The notes beneath the pieces were generated by a model. The model ran no database searches and had not been told where the DNA came from. It was given only the letters and a program-made list of their open reading frames with translations. This document shows, piece by piece, positions 1 to 5,679 of a DNA stretch of 13,626 nucleotides. The position numbers and the translations under genes were made by a program. Position 1 is the stretch's first letter. The number at the start of each line of letters is the position of its first letter. The stretch is from Cytophagales bacterium. Its GTDB lineage: Bacteria > Bacteroidota > Bacteroidia > Cytophagales > Cyclobacteriaceae. The DNA lies in contig DAHVFH010000004.1 in the NCBI GenBank assembly GCA_027317105.1, positions 1 to 13,626 of the forward strand, read 5' to 3'.

Positions 1-313
1 ACCAAACTGGATAGTGGGAAGCCAGCTGCGCAATTCCTGCTTGGTAGTTCTCCTCTTTGTTTCCAAGGATAAGATCCGGCTTCAATTGTTCAATGACATC
101 GAAATTAAAGTTTTTAGTCCCTCCAACTTTGGTTTTTGACTTTCTCCATTCGCTGGGATGAACACAAAACTTAGTGGTGCCGACTACTCGATCGCTCAAC
201 CCAAGGTCATAAAGCAATTCAGTTTGTGATGGAACTAATGAAATTATTCGCTGGGGCGGAAATTTGAACTCCAGCAGCCTACCGAGTTGATCAGAGCATT
301 GCTTTTTTTCCAT
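1..313 (-). CDS. BtuF-like helical-backbone metal/cobalamin receptor (partial, C-terminus beyond the left edge)
   Basis: Translating the minus strand from the ATG at 313 gives an open frame to the window edge, about 104 codons. It begins MEKKQCSDQLGR and continues with RIISLVPSQTELLYDLG, then VVGTTKFCVHP, VGGTKNFN and LKPDLILGNKEEN. That order (DQLGR, SLVPSQTE, VGxTKFCVHP, VGGTK, KPDLI) is typical of the BtuF/helical-backbone metal-receptor family, which binds cobalamin or iron chelates for an ABC importer. The start is supported because DQLGR lies where family members normally begin. No signal peptide is visible, so this is probably the Bacteroidota subgroup lacking an obvious one, and its location is uncertain. 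It overlaps the upstream kinase gene by 23 bp, which implies co-transcription. The family call is strong; the ligand is unknown. Confidence 0.85.
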   Translation of the reverse strand, partial: MEKKQCSDQLGRLLEFKFPPQRIISLVPSQTELLYDLGLSDRVVGTTKFCVHPSEWRKSKTKVGGTKNFNFDVIEQLKPDLILGNKEENYQAGIAQLASHYPVW

Positions 314-1382
314 CTACCGAAATTACGTCCTCTGCTTCGTAAAAAATAGAGTGGGGTATAAAAATTCTGAATTGTGTACCCAACCCCAACTTCGACTGCA
401 CCCCGACTGTGCCATTCAATCGCTCAACAGTATCCTTTACGATATGCAACCCAAGGCCAGTGCCACTCGCCTCCGTAGTGGCCCGAAAGAAAACATCAAA
501 AATCCGTCCGATTTTCTCCTCCGCGATACCAATTCCATTATCGGAGATTACGGCTGTTAGCCCGCTGTCGTCTACGAATGATTCGATCTGGATAAAAGAA
601 TCCTTTTTTGTATCGGAGTATTTTACCCCGTTGGTGAGAAAATTCCCAAAGATGGTCTTCAGCCGCAAGGGGTCGGAAATCAGTTCAATTTGTCCTTCGT
701 GTTTCAAAGCTAATTGAATGTCTTTTGCGCGCGGATGATTTTTCACCGTGCTAATCTCCTCTTCGATCAGATTCTTGATATTGATCTTTTCGCGCAAAAT
801 GGCCATTTTATCAACGCGATAAAAATTATTGACTTCATCGATCAGCGACTCTAACTTCACTAGACTATTGCGGGCCATTTGCAAAAAATACGGTCTCTCC
901 TTTTCTTTTGCGCCTTCTAATAAAGCGAGGAGTCCCATCGCAGTATGAATTGGCGAGCGCAGATCATGAGTGGTTTTATAGATGAATTGATCCAGTTGCT
1001 CATTTTTTTTCTCCAATAGAATATGCTGACGTTTGGTTTCCGTGATGTCATGCATAATGATGACCATGTCTTGAATTTCATGATGGGCAATATGGTTCGT
1101 TACTGAAACATCAAAATATAGGTCTTCACCCTTCAAAGACTTCAAACTAATTTCCGATCTCTTAGAACTTCCCGCACGCTTTAAGCACTCCACCCATGTT
1201 TCACGCTTATCCAGTGGAGCAAATTCAAAAACATTTTTTCCGGCAAGGGAAAGGCTGTCGACACCCAACAGCGCTTGTGCAGACGAGGACGAATAGCGGA
1301 TGTTGTACTTTTCGTCAGTGATAAGCACAATCGCCCACGAGCTTTCAAAAAGCTCTTGCAATAAGTATTCTGATTTTATCAT
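291..1382 (-). CDS. Soluble PAS-domain sensor histidine kinase
   Basis: A 363-residue protein with no signal peptide or membrane segment, so probably a cytosolic sensor. Residues about 8-115 look like a PAS fold ending in the characteristic VIIMHDITETK. A short coiled linker (about 116-135) leads to the HisKA dimerisation helix, with phospho-acceptor His139 in THDLRSPI. The HATPase domain follows, with an N box around NFLTNGVKYS (Asn248/Asn251), G1 DNGIGI (281-286) and G2 GTGLGL (307-312). About 20 residues extend beyond the last ATPase strand (from HSIFYEAED), and their coding sequence overlaps the next gene. It would autophosphorylate and pass phosphate to a response regulator, but none is encoded nearby. 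It lies 64 bases after the YfiR gene on the same strand with no clear promoter between, so read-through is plausible. The signal sensed is unknown. Confidence 0.93.
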   Translation of the reverse strand: MIKSEYLLQELFESSWAIVLITDEKYNIRYSSSSAQALLGVDSLSLAGKNVFEFAPLDKRETWVECLKRAGSSKRSEISLKSLKGEDLYFDVSVTNHIAHHEIQDMVIIMHDITETKRQHILLEKKNEQLDQFIYKTTHDLRSPIHTAMGLLALLEGAKEKERPYFLQMARNSLVKLESLIDEVNNFYRVDKMAILREKINIKNLIEEEISTVKNHPRAKDIQLALKHEGQIELISDPLRLKTIFGNFLTNGVKYSDTKKDSFIQIESFVDDSGLTAVISDNGIGIAEEKIGRIFDVFFRATTEASGTGLGLHIVKDTVERLNGTVGVQSKLGLGTQFRIFIPHSIFYEAEDVISVDGKKAML

Positions 1383-1446
1383 ATTCTAAATCAATCAACA
1401 ACTTCAGATAAAATCAGATTCAAATCGCTATTCGTTAGTTTAGAGG

Positions 1447-1959
1447 TTAAATTAAGATGGCCATACTTGACAATTGGCCTGCCACTTTGAGCGAAGAACT
1501 GGTCATGGAAGCTTGATTGATCTCGAATTTCAACCTGTCATCAATTACTTTAAAGTTGATACAACTCCCTTTTTTACCAAGGTTAAAGCTATCGGTAACA
1601 GTTAAAACAGCTTTTCCGGCAATGGTATTTTTCACATTGTCGAATTCCTTGCTTTTATTTTTTCCGATGTAAACTACCTGGCAACTTGCTGCTTCCGATG
1701 CGTTCGTCAATTTTCGAATTGAAAACTTTTTAGTCCCTTTTGGTTTGCCATCATAGTAATTTTTGAGCGTGTTGAAAACATCGTCCTCGCCAAGCACGCC
1801 TACCACAAATTCACTACCTCCGTCATCTGGCCATTGGATGTATTTCATGAAATTGTAAAGCATGGCTGCGTGGATTTCATAAATTGGCTTCTCTGTCTGT
1901 CCAAATGCCTGACCAAAAAGCAACAATGCAAAAAGACTAAGAATAGTTATTTTTTTCAT
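1447..1959 (-). CDS. YfiR-family (DUF4154) periplasmic protein, copy 1
   Basis: A 170-residue exported protein. Residues 1-20 form a signal peptide (MKK, then a hydrophobic core ending QAFG-Q). The mature part shows the YfiR/DUF4154 pattern: an early helix with LYNFMKYIQWP, a strand FVVGVLGEDDVFNTL, a GKPKGTKKF turn, CQVVYIG, VLTVTDS, GSCINFK and a terminal LKVxxQLSSMAILI. Cys93 and Cys133 are matched in the neighbouring paralogue (Cys95 and Cys134) and could form a disulfide in the periplasm. In Pseudomonas, YfiR is a periplasmic inhibitor of a membrane diguanylate cyclase. No GGDEF gene is seen here, so this copy may act on another membrane partner. It lies between its paralogue and a histidine kinase gene. 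The family assignment is good; the specific role is not known. Confidence 0.85.
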   Translation of the reverse strand: MKKITILSLFALLLFGQAFGQTEKPIYEIHAAMLYNFMKYIQWPDDGGSEFVVGVLGEDDVFNTLKNYYDGKPKGTKKFSIRKLTNASEAASCQVVYIGKNKSKEFDNVKNTIAGKAVLTVTDSFNLGKKGSCINFKVIDDRLKFEINQASMTSSSLKVAGQLSSMAILI

Positions 1960-1978
1960 GTTCGATTTTTTTTAGTGT

Positions 1979-1986
1979 TAAAAATA
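1979..1986 (-). promoter_or_regulatory. Weak -7-like box upstream of YfiR copy 1
   Basis: The minus strand reads TATTTTTA, one mismatch from the Bacteroidota -7 consensus TAnnTTTG, 20 bases upstream of the ATG at 1959 and downstream of the putative terminator. No good -33 TTTG was found. It would give copy 1 its own transcript. In an AT-rich spacer this could be chance. Confidence 0.25.
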
Positions 1987-1998
1987 ATGGAATGTTTT

Positions 1999-2033
1999 AA
2001 AAAAAGCGAAAACCCTAGTATTACCCAGGGTCT
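1999..2033 (-). terminator. Possible intrinsic terminator after YfiR copy 2
   Basis: On the minus strand the arms ACCCT (2031-2027) and AGGGT (2016-2012) can pair across a 10-base loop, extended by one G-U and one A-U pair, and are followed by TTTCGC and seven T residues (2005-1999). It lies 22 bases after the stop of YfiR copy 2. The stem is short and the T-run is offset by six bases, so it is weak. It would partly separate the two paralogues transcriptionally. Confidence 0.4.
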
Positions 2034-2055
2034 TCTTTCACACAAACAAACCCAA

Positions 2056-2574
2056 TTAAATCATAATGGCCATACTGGATAAAGCGCTGGAAACTTTCAG
2101 GTTCGAAGCTTCAATGGCATGCTGGTTCAACTCAAAGCGCAGCTTTTCATCCACCGTTTTGAAATTGATACAACTACCTTTTGAACCTAGCCCGTTGCGA
2201 TCCGTAACCACTAACGTTCCCTTTCCTTTTACTTTTTCACTTACCTCTTGAAATTCTCCACTTTTGCTGCGATCAATAAATATCACTTGACAATCCGTAA
2301 CTTCAGAAGCATAGTTAAATTTCTTGATCACATAAGTTTTCGTGCCCTTTGGCTTTCCACCATACCAGGTCGTTAGGGTATTAAAAATCTCATTATTGCC
2401 TACCACGGCAATAACAAACTCTTTGCTATTGTCATTGGATGGCCACTGAACATATTTTACAAAATTAAACACCATCATGGAGTAAACCTCATGAATTGGA
2501 CGCTCTTGTTGAGCGTAAGTGGATGAACCGATTACCATCACGAGCCCTGCCAAAATTACCTTTACTGTTTTCAT
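2056..2574 (-). CDS. YfiR-family (DUF4154) periplasmic protein, copy 2
   Basis: A 172-residue exported protein with a signal peptide (residues 1-21, ending TYA-Q), paralogous to the adjacent downstream gene: roughly half of the mature residues match by eye, almost without gaps. Shared landmarks are NFVKYVQWP, IFNTL, GGKPKGTK, CQVIFI, GSCINFK and LKVSSALSSMAIMI, with cysteines at 95 and 134 in the same places as in copy 1. Divergence is greatest in the signal peptide, the loop after QWP and the region 105-130. The tandem same-strand arrangement points to a local duplication that has since diversified. The family is known for periplasmic control of a membrane partner (YfiN in Pseudomonas); the partner here is unidentified. 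A -7 box lies upstream at 2607-2614. Confidence 0.86.
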   Translation of the reverse strand: MKTVKVILAGLVMVIGSSTYAQQERPIHEVYSMMVFNFVKYVQWPSNDNSKEFVIAVVGNNEIFNTLTTWYGGKPKGTKTYVIKKFNYASEVTDCQVIFIDRSKSGEFQEVSEKVKGKGTLVVTDRNGLGSKGSCINFKTVDEKLRFELNQHAIEASNLKVSSALSSMAIMI

Positions 2575-2606
2575 TTTAATATTTTTTTTGTTTGCGTTTG
2601 ATGGTA

Positions 2607-2614
2607 CAAAAATA
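2607..2614 (-). promoter_or_regulatory. -7 box (TAnnTTTG type) upstream of YfiR copy 2
   Basis: The minus strand reads TATTTTTG, a full match to the Bacteroidota -7 element, 33 bases upstream of the ATG at 2574. No convincing -33 TTTG occurs at the usual spacing, so only the -7 element is claimed. Confidence 0.45.
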
Positions 2615-2681
2615 AGCTCCCCTGTTTTCGCGGAAGAGCCTACATTGACCGTATCCTTTCTAATGTAAGTTTTCTTGCCTT

Positions 2682-3758
2682 TTATTTAATGTAACGGAAA
2701 TCATGGCCAGGTTTAACTTGCAAGAGAACCTCATAAATCAGATTTATTACGTTTTCGACATCGTCTTTATGCACCGTTTCAACGGTGGTGTGCATATATT
2801 TCAAGGGTAACGAAATAAGCGCAGAAGCGACCCCCTCGGCTGAATATGCAAATGAATCGGTGTCCGTGCCAGTAGACCTAGAAACTGCTTGCCGCTGAAA
2901 AGGAATTTTTCTCTTTTCGGCTACCTGGATAATCATTTTTAGCACATTGTTTTGTACGGCAGGCCCGTAACAAACTACTGGTCCAAGGCCGCATTTGAGG
3001 TTACCACTCTCTTTTTTATTGTACATCGGTGAACCGGTGTCATGGGTTACATCTGTGCAAATGGCCAAATCGGGCTTTATCCGTCTGGATATCATCTCCG
3101 CACCCCGCAAACCAATTTCTTCTTGCACCGCATTAACAATGTAAAGCCCGAAAGGAAGTTTCTTTTTGTTTTCACTGAGTCTTCGCACAACCTCGGCAAT
3201 CATAAAACCGCCCATCCGATTGTCTAAAGCCCGTCCTGTAAGGTAATTTTTGTTCAATTCTATCAATTCATCAACAAAAGTGATGACACAGCCTACATGT
3301 ACGCCCATGGCTTCAACTTCCTTTTTTGATTCTGCCCCAATATCAATGAAAATATTCTTTAGTGAGGGAGCTTCCTCTTTGTTGGAATCACGCACATGAA
3401 TTGCCGGCCAGCCAAACACTCCTTTTACGATTCCTTTCTCGGTATATATATTCACCCGCATAGAGGGCGCAATCTGATGATCAGAACCCCCGTTTCGTCT
3501 TACATAAATATAACCTTCATCGGTGATGTAATTTACGAACCAACTGATTTCGTCTGCGTGGGCTTCAATCACCACTTTGTACGGAGCCTTTGGATTGATG
3601 ATCCCTACGGTTGTACCATACACATCGATCATGTGATCATTGATGTACGGCTTTATGTAATCCAACCAAATTTGTTGGCCCGAAGATTCAAACCCTGTGG
3701 GCGAAGAATTGTTGAGGTAATCAAAAAGGAATTTTTTACTTTGTTTGTCCATATTCAT
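2682..3758 (-). CDS. M42-family metallo-aminopeptidase
   Basis: A 358-residue protein of normal length for peptidase family M42 (glutamyl aminopeptidase / FrvX / TET-like), predicted to remove N-terminal residues from peptides in the cytosol. No signal peptide is present. The co-catalytic two-metal site is intact: His67 and Asp69 in EAHADE, bridging Asp179 in GRALDNR, catalytic Glu213 with Glu214 in VQEEIG, Asp236 in CTDVTHD and His323 in YMHTTVE. An inserted apical domain (about residues 75-170) separates the first ligands from the rest, as in the family. A second in-frame ATG two codons in is an equally possible start. The gene is divergent from the msrB-like gene with a 135-base shared region. 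Substrate preference cannot be read from the sequence. Confidence 0.94.
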   Translation of the reverse strand: MNMDKQSKKFLFDYLNNSSPTGFESSGQQIWLDYIKPYINDHMIDVYGTTVGIINPKAPYKVVIEAHADEISWFVNYITDEGYIYVRRNGGSDHQIAPSMRVNIYTEKGIVKGVFGWPAIHVRDSNKEEAPSLKNIFIDIGAESKKEVEAMGVHVGCVITFVDELIELNKNYLTGRALDNRMGGFMIAEVVRRLSENKKKLPFGLYIVNAVQEEIGLRGAEMISRRIKPDLAICTDVTHDTGSPMYNKKESGNLKCGLGPVVCYGPAVQNNVLKMIIQVAEKRKIPFQRQAVSRSTGTDTDSFAYSAEGVASALISLPLKYMHTTVETVHKDDVENVINLIYEVLLQVKPGHDFRYIK

Positions 3759-3771
3759 AATTGTTAATTCC

Positions 3772-3779
3772 CAAATTTA
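3772..3779 (-). promoter_or_regulatory. -7 box (TAnnTTTG type) for the M42 peptidase gene
   Basis: The minus strand reads TAAATTTG, a full -7 match, 14 bases upstream of the ATG at 3758, implying a very short leader. The nearest upstream TTTG is about 25 bases away, longer than the usual spacing. Confidence 0.45.
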
Positions 3780-3893
3780 AAGAAATTGGTTTGGTTTGTC
3801 ATTGCAAAGACAAAGAACCATGAAAATCGTAAAAACTAAAACCTATTGGGAGCTGTTATCCGTATATTGGATCATAACAAAACACTTTTCCTA

Positions 3894-4376
3894 ATGCAAA
3901 AGCTATTAATGATTGCTACGGTGCTGGTTTTATTCGCTTGCACTGGCAATGGTCAAAACAAAAACAAAGATAAAATGAGTGATTCAACGCAGGTGATCTC
4001 CAGAACAGAAGAAGAGTGGAGAAAAATCCTTTCCCCAGAACAATTTTATGTCTTGCGCCAAAAAGGAACAGATTCCCCTTTTACTGGCAAATACTATTTA
4101 AACAAAGAAAAGGGAATGTATTCTTGTGCCGCCTGTGGTAATGAATTGTTTTCTTCGGATATGAAATTCGATTCGGATTGTGGGTGGCCCAGTTTCGACA
4201 AGGAAATTGCGGGTGGGAAAATCAAAAAAATAACGGATTACTCGCATGGCATGGTGCGCACTGAAATAATTTGCGCTAAGTGTGGCTCCCATTTGGGTCA
4301 TTTGTTCGATGATGGGCCAACCTCAACGCATCTGCGCTATTGTGTGAATTCCACTTCGGTCGATTTTAAAAAATAA
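3894..4376 (+). CDS. msrB: Lipoprotein-type peptide-methionine (R)-S-oxide reductase MsrB
   Basis: From the ATG at 3894 the product is 160 residues. The open frame extends upstream to a TTG at 3846, but the ATG is preferred because it places a lipoprotein signal at the N-terminus (MQKLLMIATVLVLFAC, lipobox Cys16). The MsrB domain begins at about residue 37 (TEEEWRKILSPEQFYVLR). It carries two zinc-binding CxxC pairs (Cys78/Cys81 and Cys127/Cys130), the resolving-type Cys96 in DCGWPSF and the catalytic Cys150 in RYCVNS. The enzyme reduces the R-epimer of methionine sulfoxide in proteins. The lipid anchor puts it in the cell envelope, consistent with repair of oxidised exported proteins. It is divergent from the M42 peptidase gene and convergent with the Fic gene. 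Confidence 0.94.
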   Translation: MQKLLMIATVLVLFACTGNGQNKNKDKMSDSTQVISRTEEEWRKILSPEQFYVLRQKGTDSPFTGKYYLNKEKGMYSCAACGNELFSSDMKFDSDCGWPSFDKEIAGGKIKKITDYSHGMVRTEIICAKCGSHLGHLFDDGPTSTHLRYCVNSTSVDFKK

Positions 4377-4410
4377 ATCTAAGTTCTTTTTAAAATAGAA
4401 ATTCTTCCAT

Positions 4411-5514
4411 CTAATACTTTATTTTGTAACTCGTACTTCGCCCTCCACCTGATTCTTTTTCCAATAGTGTCAGGCCAATCAGATTTTGTATATCACGCAA
4501 AGCTGTATCAGGTGAGCACTTTGTAATCTTCGCCCATTTGGATGAAGTGAGCTTGCCTTCAAAGCCATCCATTAACTCGTTGAGCATCTTGTGTTGGCGT
4601 TCGTTTAATCGTACTGTCCTGTGCTTTTCCCAAAAAGAAGCTTTATTTAATACTCCTGCCACATTTTCAGTTGAAGCAGTAAGCGTACGGTCAAAGCAAT
4701 CGAGAAACCACAAAAGCCATGAGGTTATATCTAATGTGCCGCATTGTGTTTTCTCAAGGTGATCGTAATAAGCCTTTCTTTCTTGCAAGATCTGCGCAGA
4801 CATACTGTAGAAGCGTTGCTTTGATTGGTCAGAACGAGAAAGTTGCATGTCGGCTATGGCACGCGCGATACGTCCATTGCCATCGTCAAACGGATGTATT
4901 GTTACAAACCATAAATGGGCGATCGCTGCCTTGAGTATAGAGTCAATTTCCTCAGCACTATTGAACCAGGTGAGAAACTTTTTCATTTCATTGTTCAACC
5001 GTCTTGCTTCAGGTGCTTCAAAGTGCACGCGCTCTTTGCCCATCGCACCAGACACCACTTGCATGGGATCGCCCTCCGCATCGCGCCAAGCGGCTACTTG
5101 TATTTGATGAAGGCCGCTCCTTCCTGTGGGGAACAAGGCTCCGTGCCAACCGAACAACCGCTCCTTATCAAGGGGTTGATCATACTTCTGCGTGGCATTG
5201 AGCATCATCTCCACTACTCCGTCAACATTTCTGCTTACCGAAACCAAACCCGCGACTTTCAGTCCCAATTTTCTTGCGATGGAGGAACGCACTTGATCCA
5301 TTGGCAGCTTCTCTCCTTCTATCTCGCTCGACTTCACTACATCCAATATTAAATTTCCTAGCGAGGCCTCCGCCTGCAATTGAAAGCCTAATCCCTCCAG
5401 CTTGCCCAATAGCCGACCTTGTTTGTGCCGTACTTTGGCCAATGGATGCACCAGTTTTTTATGATCCCAAGTAAAGGCTGGCCAGTCTTTTAATAAGTGA
5501 ATATACCTTGACAT
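4411..5514 (-). CDS. Fic-domain protein (predicted AMP-transferase) with DUF4172-like N-terminus and C-terminal winged helix
   Basis: The ATG at 5514 gives 367 residues; an in-frame TTG three codons earlier lies inside the inverted repeat and is less likely. Residues about 1-80 resemble DUF4172 (starting SRYIHLLKDWPAFTWD) and include SSEIEG at 62-67, fitting the (S/T)xxxE(G/N) inhibitory helix of class II Fic proteins. The Fic core has the complete motif HPFDDGNGRIAR (207-218; catalytic His207), so it should transfer AMP from ATP to a protein hydroxyl once relieved of inhibition. Residues about 303-367 look like a winged helix (recognition-helix-like SPDTALRDIQNLIG, then an SGGGRSTSYKI wing), so DNA binding is plausible. 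The six half-sites ending at the start codon suggest autoregulation. The target protein is unknown. Confidence 0.92.
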   Translation of the reverse strand: MSRYIHLLKDWPAFTWDHKKLVHPLAKVRHKQGRLLGKLEGLGFQLQAEASLGNLILDVVKSSEIEGEKLPMDQVRSSIARKLGLKVAGLVSVSRNVDGVVEMMLNATQKYDQPLDKERLFGWHGALFPTGRSGLHQIQVAAWRDAEGDPMQVVSGAMGKERVHFEAPEARRLNNEMKKFLTWFNSAEEIDSILKAAIAHLWFVTIHPFDDGNGRIARAIADMQLSRSDQSKQRFYSMSAQILQERKAYYDHLEKTQCGTLDITSWLLWFLDCFDRTLTASTENVAGVLNKASFWEKHRTVRLNERQHKMLNELMDGFEGKLTSSKWAKITKCSPDTALRDIQNLIGLTLLEKESGGGRSTSYKIKY

Positions 5515-5532
5515 TCTCCGCAAATTATGCGG

Positions 5533-5564
5533 TAAATATAGTATGGTATGCGGAGATTAGCTAA
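5533..5564 (-). promoter_or_regulatory. Candidate promoter of the Fic gene embedded in the operator array
   Basis: The minus strand has TATATTTA (5540-5533), one mismatch from TAnnTTTG, and TTAG (5564-5561) as a weak -33, separated by 20 bases. Transcription would start about 12 bases before the ATG. A half-site (5549-5556) falls in the spacer and the perfect dyad abuts the -33, an arrangement suited to repression. Both boxes are imperfect. Confidence 0.35.
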
Positions 5565-5593
5565 TTTATCTCCGCAAATTATGCGGAGATAAA
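5565..5593. repeat. Perfect inverted repeat, 12-bp arms, 5-bp spacer
   Basis: TTTATCTCCGCA (5565-5576), spacer AATTA, TGCGGAGATAAA (5582-5593). The left arm recurs exactly at 5597-5608, 32 bp away. It is the strongest dyad of the array upstream of the Fic gene. It has no T-run on either side like a terminator and lies at the promoter end of the gene, so an operator role is preferred. Confidence 0.9.
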
Positions 5594-5679
5594 GGATTTA
5601 TCTCCGCATATTAGGTATCAAAAAATCCAATAAGTCTGATTATTCGTCTCTGTTTTGAACTCGGCACAATCCCATACCC

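Larger units (their letters stand above)
5515..5608. promoter_or_regulatory. Operator-like array of TCTCCGCA/TGCGGAGA half-sites upstream of the Fic gene
   Basis: Plus-strand half-sites: TCTCCGCA 5515-5522, TGCGG 5528-5532 (degenerate), TGCGGAGA 5549-5556, TCTCCGCA 5569-5576, TGCGGAGA 5582-5589 and TCTCCGCA 5601-5608. Two dyads share the same AATTA 5-base spacer: 5518-5532, immediately upstream of the Fic start codon, and 5565-5593. Same-orientation spacings are 21 bp (5528 to 5549), 33 bp (5549 to 5582) and 32 bp (5569 to 5601), close to whole helical turns. This is a dense regulatory array, most simply bound by the winged helix of the Fic protein, although RNA hairpins are also possible. 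Confidence 0.75.

Noticed and set aside
3846..3893. Upstream TTG start for the msrB-like gene
   Set aside because: The extra 16 residues would bury the lipoprotein signal sequence; the ATG at 3894 gives a proper lipobox.
4915..5352. 145-residue open frame on the plus strand, antisense to the Fic gene
   Set aside because: The opposing Fic frame carries intact catalytic motifs throughout; this is a shadow frame with no family features.
5515..5608. The repeated TCTCCGCA units as a CRISPR-like array
   Set aside because: Units are short, in alternating orientation, with no uniform spacers and no cas genes; they fit an operator array.
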